Assembly (NCBI GenBank): GCA_021234155.1
Contig: JAJEKV010000001.1
Coordinates: 28,886,417 to 28,950,416, forward strand
Source: Isoetes taiwanensis
Taxonomy: Eukaryota > Streptophyta > Lycopodiopsida > Isoetales > Isoetaceae
Length of the DNA stretch: 64,000 bases
Direction of reading: 5' to 3'
In this document: one piece after another, positions 33,256-45,837 of the stretch
Layout of the letters: each line of letters opens with the position of its first letter
Numbering within the stretch: position 1 is the first letter of the stretch
Notes under the pieces: generated by a model
The model's database searches: none
The model's input: only the letters and a program-made list of their open reading frames with translations
What the model was told of the DNA's origin: nothing
Program-made: the position numbers and the translations under genes

Positions 33256-36200
33256 TTTTTTTTTTAACCATTGTTAAACCATTGAATTAGCACATATAAA
33301 CAATGGATACACCAAAATGTGCAAATACATGCACATGTCAGTAGCTCAATCAAGCCTGAGCCTGAGCCTGATAAGCTCCGGTGAACGAAGCACATGCAGC
33401 TAAATCACATGCAGCCATAACCCAACAGCCCAAATTTGACAAGCAGGCGTGACAAGCAGGCAGCCCAAATTTGAAGAAGCAGGCAGAGTTTGTGTCTGGA
33501 ATGGAGCATGTCAGATTCAGCTGCCTCCAAGCAACCAATGCATCTTCACCCAGAACAAAATCTGAAACACAAATCTAAAGTGGTTGTGAATTCAAAATTA
33601 AAACTGAGATAAATGTTCTGAATGAAATCTGGGGCAGGACAAAATCTGAGGCATGCAACTCCACAACAACAGAAAAAAAGCCCTTTCTAAATGGCGAGAG
33701 TTATTCCGTAGCTACTGCAATTTTGGGGACCACGGCAATCTCCTGCAGCCCAAGATTTGGAAATCAGGGCGGATGCATGAATCGGCCGTGATAAAAAAGG
33801 AAACAACCTGCTTTCCAAAAATTTACTATGTCCAACATTTACAGAAGAAACAAGATGCTAACGCATCAAGGGATTGCCCGTTGGCATTGGGCCCTTTGGC
33901 CAAATCTGAAAGCAGTGCTACTAGACACATTGTACCTCATTGTGACGTTTTCATTTTCCATTTCGGTGTATCCCATCGTGGGTTTCAAATTGCAACTGCA
34001 AATGACAAGTTAGGACATTCACTATGCAACGCACTTAAACGCAATCTATAGAGATGAATTTACGAACTCTATTGTCATATTGTACGTTTAGGTAGTTGTA
34101 AACTTTTTTACTCCAACTGTTCATTTGCTAAAGCATTAACAGTAACGTTCATTTAGTTTGTCAAGACTGCACTATAAAATTTTGTTGTAATCTTAAGCAA
34201 AATGCATTTTGCCTTCTTAAGGCACATGTCCTACTTTATGGCGGGCTAATTATGTCTAGCAGGATAAACAAGTTGAATTAACTAGGGGAACGAACCATAA
34301 TTGAGATATGGTGACATGCTATGAACAATTGAACCTGGCTTTAGGTTGTAGTTGGGGGGCAGCCCAAAACCATTGTGCCATGTCTTGGATTGGTGGGAGG
34401 GCTTGGTACGTGCGTATCTTCATGGCATTGTTGATAACCTGTCTGCCCTGACCCGTATGCTGGCCATTGTGGCATGTGTTTCTTTGTGCGTTTTTGCTAG
34501 CCTAGATAGCTAGTATGTGAATTGAGTACGGAGACTCTTACAAACCTTCTTAAGACATCTTACTATAGGGTGAAACATAGAGTTCTTTGCCCAGGATTGA
34601 ACTATTGGATGTGGCCTAGTTCAGAGAACCTTTAATAATAGAGGCTAGCTTCTTAACCGTATCACAGAAGGGTGTACTGCTAGTACTTTGTTGGAGTAGC
34701 ATGTGGAATCTATGAGGTTGGAATACAAGGAGCACGGGTGCTGTGATATCTTTTGCTATGGGTCTAATTATGGTATTTCATGGATGTTGTGGCTGTTTAT
34801 ATGTTAAAGGAGTTTAGTATTCTGCTTTGCAATTTGGCTATATGATGCTGTCACTTGGTTCTGGAATATCTTGGCATGAGCCCTATTGTGTTGCGTTGTT
34901 CTGTGGTTGTCTTTGAAAGTGAGTTGCATGGGAATTGTATGATATCTCGTATTGGACCAATCTGCAAGGTTGTTGGTGGTATCTATCTTGTAATTCGTGG
35001 TGGATGATGTTGCATCTTGCATTGCAAACGGACCACCTTCGGAGGGGTGGAATGGCCGTGGGACTCCGTATCCCTGCCAGATGGCTAGACGGATGGCATG
35101 TTGCATCTACGGCCCACCTTTGGGGGATGGGGTGGCCGCTTTCTTGCAATTGAGCCGAGCCCCCATCTTAGACAAAAGATAGAACAAGAGAAGTTCAAAT
35201 GACGGGATAGAGGATAAAAGAAAACACCAAATAAAAACATTTAAGCGAAGTATTTGAACCAAGGAAAACGTTGGAACAACAAAGATTGAAGAAATTATTG
35301 AAACGGAAATGGAAAAGGATTCTACAAAAGATAGGACATGAAAAAAGTTGATCTTGTTTGAACACTCATATAAGTTAATACGGGAATCCCAAAGAACCTA
35401 AGTTTTTTTTTTATCCAAAATCCTAAAGATCCAATAGACCACCTCAAATTCCAAAGATACAATATAATCCAACGGTCCTAACACAATGTGAAAGCAAATA
35501 GTCTTGGTTTTGAAGAGACTGCATAAAGTAGGGAGAAAATGACCATGGAACAGAAATTCTAAAGATCCATCAAATTTTAAAGATGCAGTACTACCAATAG
35601 TCCTAATTGGAACATCTGCAGGTCTAGCCGTAAAGTATGCAAACAATCCTTTTGGCTCTTCATGGGAAGGAAGTAGAACTTTCATGGCATGGCAATGCCA
35701 GAACCTAGGACCTGATGTATGTCATGGCCGGTCGTTACTCGTGTCCTCTGAGGCTTCACAAATAGATTTGAACTTCCTTAGTAAGTTACACCCAACAATA
35801 TGACAACGCATCACAAATAGATTTGAACTTCCTTAATAAGTTGCATCCAACAATATGACAACGCACTGCCGGTGAATGGTATGATAAAAGTTGCACAACA
35901 TTTAAGAGACAAAAGAAGTTCAAAACAAACTACTGTAAAAAACTATTTTTACTATTTGTGTAAAATAATAAGACACGGTTCATTCTCGTGTTTAGAGGGC
36001 AACATATACACTTCTGATTGACATGAACATTTCTTGAACACTCTTTGATTAGTTGTTAGATGTTCTTGTACAATAGCCACAGAAAACGTGGTCCCTCTTG
36101 GCATTGAAATGAGCAGTCTCCAAGGGAAACTTATTAGACAAATATGCTTTGCCATAAATTAACATTAGGTTGGTGATGTCCTTCATCCTTCTTATCAGGT

Positions 36201-36580
36201 CTATTTAGGAAAGACTTTGAAGCCACATTTTGGACATGAAAATATTAAATCCAGCTTTTCTCTAAACTCTTAACTCTCAGTTTTATGCTTTGTTATTCAT
36301 CTGCTTCAGAAAATACAGAGGGGACAATCCTACACAGAAAATTATTTCATCTACAATTAGACTACAACCCAATTTACATACTTAGAGGAAAAATTATCAC
36401 TATGAATTTAAGAACTCAAGAAACACAGTGTCCCTCTGGATAAGTTTGACTTTCTAAACTTGTAATTGATATGTGTTTAAATTAAAGTGGATCTTGTAGG
36501 CCCAACATGAGCTACTAGAAAGAACCGTGAATAAGCTTTGCACATGATACAGAAAATCAGAGAAGCCAAAGTCCTCAATT
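33256..36580. other. Non-coding region
   Basis: No recognisable gene. Frames such as 33,653-34,051 have no identifiable motif. A tandem pair of 56 bp (35,757-35,812 and 35,813-35,868), each containing ACAAATAGATTTGAACTTCC, is present. Sequence around 34,990-35,160 is less AT-rich but not clearly coding. Confidence 0.4.
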
Positions 36581-36589
36581 TTACACAAT

Positions 36590-37395
36590 GAATAACTAAG
36601 ACTGAACTGGAATAGAAATCATGAATGAGTTCACAGGACCTCAGGCATTAGTTCCAAAGAGGTTGCGAAAGTTGATGTTATCAATGACCTTATTCTACAT
36701 ACAATATAAACAGAGTGGGTTAGCCAGTATTACAAACAAATATCAACATGAAACTAATACCTTGAGCTCTGATCTATCAAAAGATGCTAGTGCACAGAGA
36801 CCCCCATAAGTAGCAACACCTTGAGGAGCAATAACATCTGAATAATTGTTTCCCAGCTCAAAGTGTGTGTCAACAAACTGCAAGTACAAGAAACAGCAAC
36901 CATCAAATGCCTGTCTATAATAAGAGAATGAAGAGGGTTTTGGAATCCAAACTATCACATGACAGGATGTAAATAGCAGAAGGAAACAAGTCACATGCAA
37001 GAACAAACGAATTGCCTCCAAAAACAAGTACTAACTAAGCTAAACAACCGTCCACAAGTAGCATTGGAACAATGGATAAATATGTTGCTTTCAAAGCAAA
37101 CATTGTAGGCTGTACATATTTCTTCATAAGAACATTAATAAGTAATACAAATAACAAACAGGGGACAACCTTGCGAGCAGCCAATTTATATTTCCTTGTC
37201 TCCAAATGAGCCAAGCCTGCTGCACACCTGAGCTTTGCCAGCACTACAGGCTCTTGAACATCAGGAGTTTGCTCCGCCTTTGAGACATAATTTGACACAT
37301 GGGAAAAAATGTCCAAGTTCTATGCTGACAAGAATCGCATTCAAGCACATTGCAATAATGTGCTTTGAAGTTGTACGGTGATGGCTCGCAGACAT
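36590..37395 (-). pseudogene. CSN1: COP9 signalosome subunit 1 fragment, three exons with indels
   Basis: CSN1 is a PCI-domain subunit of the COP9 signalosome, which removes NEDD8 from cullins. Exon A (about 37,395-37,170) reads [20 protein letters not shown], then after one extra T in a T run [14 protein letters not shown] and [20 protein letters not shown]. Exon B (36,877-36,761) is clean: [20 protein letters not shown] to SFDRSELK, with good splice signals. Exon C (from 36,694) reads KVIDNINFRN and, after two more 1-bp insertions, ELIHDFY. Residues match the plant protein closely. The N-terminal and C-terminal parts are absent. Either a decayed partial copy or a gene damaged by assembly errors. 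Confidence 0.85.
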
Positions 37396-37399
37396 TCCA

Positions 37400-38670
37400 A
37401 ATTCATATTCGTTAAACAAGGCAGCAAAAACACAGCACTTTCTGTAGTATAAAAGTGGGAAAGGAATAGTAACATAAACGCTCTTTATTGAAGCATACAT
37501 AGAGAAACCTGATTACAATATCCAGCAACAACATACTCCCTTTCTTCTAAAGCTGAAGCATGTAACGAGATCAATAAAAACATATCCGCTCATAAGTCTT
37601 AGTTGGACCAAAAGACCACAAAGCTCAATAATACGCAATGCTAGGGAAATGTGCAGCATGGTTGGCAGGAAGAAAGTCCAGATGCACTCAAATTTGTTTG
37701 GCAGAGATGGCGTTCCTTAGTTAAAAGCATGGACAAGCTCCCATAATTCTTGTGTTTTGTATGCGACCTGTTCCTTCAGAAGGCAAGCATGCATGGCAAA
37801 CCATTCAGAGGTTAGATTTTGCAGTCCCAGATATTGAAGAACTTGACCTATCAATCTACCAGGCCAGTCCTGGTATATTGAGATGAAGCAAAATACACAT
37901 GCACTTACTCTGCCAGAATAAGCAGGCTGTTGCAACAGAGCAAAAAAGTAATGTCTACTGAATTCCCATAGGGATTATGATACTAATTTCTTTAATGTCG
38001 ATACAAGACTAGTAAGTCGTACTATTCTACAAACGGGAGGAGAAAGAAAAAACAACTGAATGCCCTCCTTTAAGTCCTGCAGTTTCTCAACTCACATTGC
38101 ATACGGTTCTACAGATTTTATAAGCTTCCTGATTGTAAATTTTCCACCTGGAAGTGTGCTTTGATTTTCGCAATTTTACCATGCTAGAGGAGCTCGGTGC
38201 AAATTTGAACAAAAAGCTAGCTGATTCAACAAAAGTTATGTCTGCTTCAAAACGTATTTACAGCAGATACAGACATGAAAGGAGGCTTTCCTCTTTGCCT
38301 AACTCAGTTCACCAAGCTATAATACCGTGATAGTCTGGCTTCAAAATTCGTGAAAGATACCATACCAATTGGATTTGTCACACAAATAAACTCAAGGGAA
38401 AATTCTTCCCCATGTCTGAAATTTTAAGCCCAGCATGTTTGGAAGAGTAGCTTACCCGAAATCCGTCCCTGGACCAGACATCAGTGGACGACGGGCTTGG
38501 AGCCTGAGAGATCTGCCGACCACATCCCCACCCTCCGCCAAGCTCATGTGGAATCCATGCCGTCTAAACGTCTTCAGGGGTCCCTCAAATCCCAAAAGTC
38601 CACAGCCGTCGACAAGGGATATGCCACAAGATTCTTCAATTGCAGCCCTCTATGTGTCTTGCCCCATACT
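37400..38670. other. Region upstream of the CSN1 fragment, no named gene
   Basis: Expected upstream CSN1 exons were looked for on the minus strand and not found. A minus-strand open stretch near 38,640-38,455 (contains MSLAEGGDVVGRSLRLQARR) could be coding, but its family is not recognised. Confidence 0.3.
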
Positions 38671-38675
38671 CCCCA

Positions 38676-38762
38676 GGGGTTGCCCTACGGGCAACCCAAA
38701 AAGCCATTCCAGACCATTAAAAAAAAACAAGGTGCTGCGCACGGAGGGTTGCCCTACGGTGG
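38676..38762 (-). repeat. Dispersed GGGTTGCCCC hairpin repeat, copy 4
   Basis: Short copy with two hairpin motifs: GGTTGCCCTACGGGCAACCC (38,678-38,697) and CAAGGTGCTGCGCACGGAGG followed by GTTGCCCT (38,728-38,756). The latter is the complement of the right end of copy 3. The two motifs may be the termini of a very short element. Confidence 0.7.
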
Positions 38763-39286
38763 CCTGAGAATGTGTTTTCATGTTTCTTGTTGTCGTTTCA
38801 TTTTCATGGTTCTTGTTGGGTCATTTTATGTGTCGGGGCTTATTAATGGTTTGAACGTGGGGTTTTGTTTTGTGTTGTTTTGTTTATGAATTGTACATGG
38901 ACCAAGAAGAGGCTTGCAAAGCTCAGTACTTAGACCAATTAGGATTGACGTGATTATGATCTTTGTCTAAAACATATTAGCCATTTATGAAGAATGCTTT
39001 TTGTAGTTATATTAGTAATGGAAATTGTACAGGGCTGGTATGAATACATGCTTTCATTTTCTTAGTGAATGCATTCAAATATTAAGAATAGAGTACCCAA
39101 TGGTACAAAAGGACCAATTCGTGCTTTGGTAATATAACAATCCCATTTCGAATATGCGTGTTTAAGTGCCTTGATGATGTAGTAATCCCAATATGCACGT
39201 TTAACTTGGTTGGTGTCAGTTAATTTTGGTTCGGCATAGTGGTGAACCATTCTTAATCGAGTCCTCATATTTCTTGCATCTTTAGA

Positions 39287-39481
39287 TGAATGAATCACCA
39301 GGAGCTCGTATGAGAGTTGGTTTAACCGCTCTAACCATGGCCGAATATTTTCGAGATGTTAATAAGCAAGACGTACTTCTATTCATTGACAATATCTTTC
39401 GTTAGGATCTGAAGTTTCTGCTTTATTAGGTAGAATGCCTTCTGCTGTGGGCTAACAACCAACTCTCAGCACAGAAATGGG
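39287..39481 (+). pseudogene. atpB: Nuclear insertion of chloroplast atpB
   Basis: About 195 bp translate to the chloroplast ATP synthase beta chain: [34 protein letters not shown], then GSEVSALLGRMPSAVG and QPTLSTEMG. Between IFR and GSEV roughly ten bases are missing, which shifts the frame, and the Tyr of GYQPT has become a stop (TAA). No other plastid gene sequence continues on either side. This is a short, decayed nuclear plastid DNA segment; in the plastid the protein is the catalytic subunit of CF1. Confidence 0.92.
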
Positions 39482-39899
39482 TTATATTAATTGATTTACA
39501 CTTGGAACAAGCGCATTTTGGCTTCCATTCTTCTTTCCATGTTCTATTTATTCTTTCACAATCTAATGATAAGCAATGACAGAATGGGGAGATTTCAAAG
39601 CTAGATAATACAAATCTCTACCACATGTCTTTTAGCAAAAAAGAATATTACTATTTGTGGGTCAATCTGAAAGATTCCAGCAGGTCCACTTTGAGTCCAT
39701 TAGAAGATATATTGCAACTTTGATTATGTTTAAAGGAAGGCATCTGCAGGTTAGTGGAGGCTTCCTCTTTGTCTATTTGAAGCACTAGAAGCTTTAGCAT
39801 GAAGAAGACCAAGCAAACACCGAATACTTTAAAAATATAGATGCATCCAGTATATGGAAGAAAATTAAGCAGACGATGCATTAAAAAAGCGGGACTCTG

Positions 39900-40640
39900 A
39901 ATTACATCAAGGAGGCTGCTCTCTCCATCACGAGCGAGAGTCCCGCATAGCTCAATAGGTATCCAATATTTAATTTTACAAACCCCAAGAGCGAGTCTTC
40001 CGGGATTTTTTCTGGATCCGATGACCTCTCAGATAGGCTATCCTTGAGGTGTGAGAGAGGTTTGATAAGCTCTAGAATCTGCACAACTTCGCCATAGATG
40101 GCCTATTTGAAGGGATCTGAGATGTGTGCAAATAAGTCCTAGTTTTATAACGGGAAGAACTTCATCTTACGGATAACTTGGTAGATTTGTGTCAATACAG
40201 TCGGGGCTTTCCCTTCATCAAGCAATGACCGACATAATCACGAGAGGATAACCACATCATCTTCCATGTACTCCAGCGGCCCTTCACAGTGACAAGTTCC
40301 AAGAGAATCACCCCAAATCCATACACATCACATTTCTCGTTGATTCTTAAACTCGACATGCAAACTTCGGGTGCCATATATCCTAGGGCGCTTTGGAATT
40401 TCTTGCATGACATATCACATCAAAGCATGGGGAGGAGATTGGCTAGACCATAATCAGAAATGAGGGCATTATGGTTATTATCTAGCAAAATATTACTAGA
40501 TTTTAAATCATAATGTATAACTTGAGGTTGGCATCCATGATGAAGATGGCCCGAAGGCCAAGTCTTTGTACCGAAATTATCTTAAATCTTTCTTGCCAAG
40601 TAAGTGGAGGTTCTTCTAGATTCCTTTAAACTTTATGAGA
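39900..40640 (-). pseudogene. LRR receptor-like kinase, kinase domain remnant
   Basis: Read from about 40,640 down: [10 protein letters not shown], then [20 protein letters not shown] (catalytic loop with HYD in place of HRD), [15 protein letters not shown] (DYG in place of DFG), a stop, KFQSALGYMAPEVCMSSLRI, EKCDVYGFGVILLELVT, then DEVLPVIKLGLIC and QILELIKPLSHLKDS near the end. This resembles the IRK/PXC2 type of plant LRR-RLK, which often carry altered HRD and DFG motifs. Several frameshifts and stops break it, and the extracellular LRR part is not present to the right. Pseudogene. Confidence 0.85.
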
Positions 40641-41093
40641 TTTCCTTACATTTTGTTGGGTTCCCGTAGCTTCTCTGGGATTACCAATGCGTTCTTTGCA
40701 AAGGGGTAGGCACAAGAGGTGAATGGCGAAAGTTTTTGCCATGGGCATTTGGGTAGCAAGGATATTTTCACTAATTGTGTAGAAGGAGGATAAGATTATG
40801 TTGTAAGGTATTAACGTGGAAGCAGTTGAATAAATAATAATATTAAGGGTTATTTGTAATTATTCCATGTAGGTATGTTGGTGATGCTTCATGTGTTGCT
40901 TTGTGGGGGTTTGGTTGGGTCTAGAGCAATAGAATGCGTGAGAAGCTAAATAATATATGCAAGGCATGTGTACAACTCATTGTTTACGTTTAGCCCCATT
41001 GTTAATCTTTTAGCAATTAGCGGATGAATGAGGGAATTAGGGTACATTATTTATTGACAAATTATGGAAATGCAATGATTTAAAAGTTTCAAA

Positions 41094-42300
41094 AGAATAG
41101 AATAGAATAGAATAGGTTTTTAGCGTCCTCGGAGACCAATTGGCCTATGGGACCCAAACAAGAAAGAGAGCAGCAAGCATATTACTGACAGGATTAAAAA
41201 ACCCCCGCCCCGAAGGGTTTTCGAGGGAAAAACCTTAGCAGTAATAAGCCTGCTGGCACACTGTACAATTGCATAAGACAGTTCAATACCGTCCCGTAGG
41301 ACATAAACGAGTCCGTGCATCCATAACCTCACGGAGGTATGACCCCAACAAACCCACCGACGCCAGAGCCAATAAGCGATGCAAATTGGTGGCGGGCACT
41401 AATGTCGAACATATCGCTCTCGGATGTGGGCAAATCTTTGGGCGGTCTGGAGGGCATGACATTCATCCTCAATCGGCATACTGGTGGCAACAGCAAAGCC
41501 TTTGCTCTCGTGCTTCCACGGGCCCAACGCCTGTTTCAATCCGGAGGCGTGTGCCCCCAGTCGCGAATGGAAGCTATAAGCTGCGCTTCTTCATGGGTAG
41601 GCTGGGTGTACAAATCTTGGTGTGGGCCTCTTGTGAGCCTAGGATTGACTGCTTTGGCGATAGTGCGCCCGACAACATGCGTCATAGCCTCTACATCCCA
41701 CGGCTTGCGAAGGAAAGTAGCATCAAGGTATAGTTTTAGTGCCTCGCGATCTTTCTTTGTCCCACACGGGCGCATCTGTTTGCTGCACACCCCGGCGTGA
41801 GAACCAGAGCACGCTTGTCTTTCCAGCCGAGGGATTTGGCGTTGGGGACCCATTGCCGTGGCCAAAGCAAAGGCGGGGGCAAAGCGTGTATCAGCCATAG
41901 CGACCACCTTTTGGAAGTAAACGATATGGCGTTCCAATGCGGCCCGTTGAAGGGGTAAAGCCTTGTCTCACGGAGTAGGATGCAGTGCGGGCTGTGGACT
42001 TCACCCCGGGGCCCGTGCCAAGAAGGCCTTACGCACACTGCTCGAGGTCATTCAGGTGTTGAGGGATATCACTGGGACCCACACTTACGCCCCATACAAA
42101 GGGCCGGCTCAACCAAGGCCTGAAACAAATGTGGCCCGGTGACCCCGGGCATACAAGTTACCTTGTGGCTATTGTTACGCATGGCATATAGTGCTTTCCA
42201 ACCCTTGATGACCATAACTTTGATAGCCGCATCCCAATGGGTGGTAGTTGAGAACTCAATCCCCAAGTACTTGTAGGTCGGAGCCACCTCTACCTCTTGC
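41094..42300 (-). mobile_element. Second LINE fragment, 3' portion
   Basis: The minus strand reads APTYKYLGIEFSTTTHWDAA then QALVEPALCMGRKCG (42,287-42,069), matching the thumb and C-terminal part of LINE reverse transcriptase (YLG motif and the L-Y-G-E-W-like site). It continues with a 133-codon frame (41,937-41,536) rich in charged residues. The 3' end has a (TATTC)n tail (41,115-41,094), like the tail of the larger LINE. It is 5' truncated; the GC-rich sequence to about 42,850 may also belong to it. Coding is broken. Confidence 0.65.
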
Positions 42301-44700
42301 CCCTGGTAATGGAATGTGGGAAGCCTTGGCTGACGGGATGATGCAACTGAAGGAAGGAAGGAAGTATATTTTTACGTCGCACCACAAAGGCAGCGTCACG
42401 AAGGACATGCGACCACAAGTACAAAGAAAACAAAAATACATTGCATGGGCCGAAGCCCGTGAGCACCATGGCCCGGATTAAAAAACCCCACTGGGGAAAA
42501 ACCGTTGCCATGATGACCACAGATCCAAAAAGCTATGCTGCTGCAAAAAGCAACAAGCATACCTCCAACAAACAGAACTTCAACAAACGCCCCCGAACCG
42601 TAACCTCTTCACAGCTAGGTGCCGAGTACTGGTGCGGACTCATGCACGCGCTAAACCTCCATCCTCTCCTCTCTTTGAAACCGGGGGCAAATAGATGCTG
42701 ATCACGAGATCACGGTGCCGACCCCACAGGAGTAACTTCGATCAAACCACTAGACCATAAGAGCTGCCCCGAAGCGGTGGGGAGTCCCAAAACCCCCATA
42801 GCAACGATCTGCGAAGGCGGTGGTGGCCAGGTGAGGGCACCACCGGCTTTGAAAAAACCAATATAGAACAAAGGTTGTTAAGGCTAGGGTTGATATATGT
42901 TAATCAAACGTAAAGGGCAATATGTTGTTGAAGCCAAGGGTGAAGTATGATAGGCTTTTTGGAGGAGTCATTATGGTATGGGCGTCTTGACTTTTTATTT
43001 TCACCAAGTGCGTATGAAGATCAATAATACATATTTTGTGCACTAAGATACACTTATAAAGATTGCCTTGTCATGTAGATCTAAATTGTCGCCCAAATGT
43101 TGGGACTAAATCATTCCTAGGGGCCACATGCAAAATTCTAGCTTCAACCCGTGACCCGACCAAGCAAAGAGGAGGGAGATCGTATTATTAAAATTTTGGG
43201 GTTCCGCGATGCCAAAATAATTGCAAGACTGGATCATGTTCATATAAATAACAACGCCTTATCCAAGCTGGGCCTTTGTCACAAAACAATGATTGGAATT
43301 TTCAAGTAAATTGTCACTCTTAAATAGTAAAGGGCGGTTTTAAATGTGGCGAGTCTTTTCATCCTTGAGATCACATTATTATGCATCTTATAACAAATAA
43401 TGTCTTACTCCCCATCACACAAGAAAACCATTACTATTAAGACCTTAAACATAAGAGACCTTAAGAATGGTTTGACATGTTTTACCAAATTTAACACCTT
43501 AAAAGTCCCAATAGCATTCAACAAACACGTGGAAAGTCTTATGAGCAATCACTCCACTTTGCCTTTTAACTTCATGACAATACCCGGTAAAATGTCCTCC
43601 CACGGCCAATAGCACGACCCAAGTAGCGGATGATCCGACCAAGCCGGTCCACTTGACTCTTCTTTGGTGCCAACATCTTAGCATCCATCTTCATCCACGA
43701 GAACACACCGCCAAAAACGAAATAATTTGTCGAAATTCAATCTAAACAAAACAGTTTTTTAGTCCCACGGTGTTTTTAAATGGGGTAGAAAAATTTGTTT
43801 CTAGCTTTTCCTCGTCATCTTCTCGATTATCACCTTTCATGTCCTTACGCAAAGGCTTCAAAATCTTCCTCGCTTTCGGGGCCCTTTTCTTTAGAAGCTT
43901 CCGTTTTACCTATATCATAAAATATAAACAACTTTTAACAACAGATTAGCTATAACCCCTTTTTTCCATTTGTTCTATAAAAACTAACATAAGATATGTA
44001 CAACTAAGACATCTTCAAATATAAACACACTTTGCCATCCGGACCTTTGGTGAATGCATTGCGAGCATGAAATAGCGATCAATGATTAAGTTTGATCACC
44101 TTGATTCTCAAGCTTTTAGCAAATAAGCGGTCAAACATACTTGCAAATTAGATCCGGCAACCACACATGAGTCCGAATCTTTATGGGTCAGCAAACAAAT
44201 ATTTAGGCGATCTAGCAAATTGGACCCATTGGCTCCGAAAATAAGTAGGGGCTAGCTAAGGAAGAAATGCCCTGATTTTTTCACGAGCATGGTCACCATA
44301 GAGAAAGACAGGCAAGATTAATATTCACAAACAAATCCGTCCATGGATGAAAATCTACCAAATTCCTCATTAGGTCACCAGTAAAGATTAAGAACACCGC
44401 ATGGCTTAACAGAGATGAAATAACACCATGCTAGATCATCGAGTAGAATAACGAAGATTGGAGAAAGACATGGCAATCAATGTCATAACATATAGAAGAC
44501 TATTAAGAGCTTTTCTTGGCATAGACTTTATAATCGGTGCAAATATCATAATAACATGCATCTCATGACTATAAACATCAATAAGGGACATGTGAAATTA
44601 AAGCATGGGAATTATCTTACCCGGAGGGAATTCTTGACCTTTTGCTCAATCCGTCCCATATTTGCGATGAGTTGTGAATCGTTGATCGTAATATTTTTTA
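42301..44700. other. Gene-poor region
   Basis: 42,300-42,850 is GC-rich with a second copy of the motif GGATTAAAAAACCCC...GGGGAAAAACC (42,478-42,507), also present at 41,191-41,232 in the same orientation; on the minus strand near 42,755 is an A-box-like TGGTCTAGTGG but no B box I accept. 42,850-44,700 is AT-rich with no recognisable gene. Confidence 0.4.
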
Positions 44701-44728
44701 CGGCCAACAATACAAATAACTAAGAGGG

Positions 44729-45225
44729 ATGGCGCCACATAAACTACGGGCGTCGGCAACAAGCGATTGGCACCTTGCCAATGACACCTCTGCGAGACAA
44801 AATGTTGGGGCACGACCGGGGATATGGGGCAAGCGGATAAAGGATAAGCCGATTAATGCTGCAAATGGGTCAAACTTTGAGCAGTTGCCCTTATTCAAAG
44901 ATGTTCCTAGTTCGGATCGGCAAATGCTTTTCATCAATAAGCTCAAGCTCTGCACCAACGTTTTTGACTTCACGAGATCCAACAAAGAATGCAAACGGAG
45001 AAAAGAGATAAAGAAACAAAATCTTAATGAACTTGTAGAATATATAACAACATCACCGGGGAAAATACATGAACACCTTATGAAGATGTTGTGAAGATGG
45101 TTGGTACAAATATTTTCCGTTCACTTCCTCCTTACGCCCATGGAAACTCGGGCTCGGAAAGCTTGGACCCGGAGGAAGAGGAGCCGACCATGGAACCTGC
45201 ATGGCCACATCTACAATTTGTATAT
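44729..45225 (+). pseudogene. PP2A B' (B56) regulatory subunit, N-terminal fragment
   Basis: B56 subunits direct protein phosphatase 2A to its substrates. The frame starts at an ATG (44,729) and reads EQLPLFKDVPSSDRQMLFIN then KLKLCTNVFDF and KEIKKQNLNELVEYI, matching the start of the B56 HEAT-like domain. Near 45,073 a one-base shift moves coding to another frame: YEDVVKMVGTNIFRSLPP, then EEEEPTMEPAWPHLQFVY, where similarity ends at about 45,225. The following four-fifths of the protein are not seen. An N-terminal partial copy that is frameshifted; the start and first 115 codons are clean, so an assembly error plus downstream exons outside recognition is possible. Confidence 0.8.
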
Positions 45226-45732
45226 TCTATGATATGTTATGTCACACAGATGCAAAAGTAGCAAAAAAGTATATTGACCATGACATAAAGATAAAATCGC
45301 CTAAAGTAACTTAACATCAATTAAAAGCATCATAAAACCAAATGCATCAAGAACCTCACCAAAAATGTGAGTTTGTTTAAGCATCGACTAATTTGCTTGG
45401 AAAAGAGGAACCATGCAACCTTTGAAACTCTATTTGGCCGTGTGGCCTCAATACTTCCTCTAGCTCACTTTCGGGAAAAGGACCTCCTTCCGACTATTGG
45501 TAACAGGCGGTGCCAAGAAGACCTCTTATCACCGTATTCGGCCAAGCTTGAAGTCTTTCTCAACAAAGCGTGTAATGCAAGATGAAAGCCGTTGATGGTA
45601 GATGGAAACGCATTTAGGTTTATGCGAGAAGGATGAGTGCCCTCACCAAAAAGCAGTTTGTGCTCCTCCTTTAGTGGCAAAAAGCAAAGCCTCAAATACT
45701 TCATAGAGTCCTTTCTTTTGGTCTCGTTGATT

Positions 45733-45821
45733 GCTTGAGGTCGGGTTAAGCCTCATGGGGATCGCCATAGCCGGATGCTTGAGGTCGGGGTTAAGCCTCA
45801 TGGGGATCGCCATAGCCGGAT
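45733..45821. repeat. Tandem pair, 44-45 bp
   Basis: Two adjacent copies of a unit beginning GCTTGAGGTCGGG and ending ATCGCCATAGCCGGAT (45,733-45,776; 45,777-45,821), differing by one inserted G. They abut the dispersed repeat copy 2. Confidence 0.85.
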
Positions 45822-45837
45822 GCTCTCATGCTGTTTT

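Noticed and set aside
41191-42507. The two AAAAAACCCC...GGGGAAAAACC motifs as LTRs
   Set aside because: Similarity covers only about 40 bp, with no TG...CA ends or target duplication, so they cannot be called LTRs.
42740-42770. tRNA gene or SINE head on the minus strand
   Set aside because: There is an A-box-like TGGTCTAGTGG but no acceptable B box at the right distance, and no cloverleaf could be drawn.
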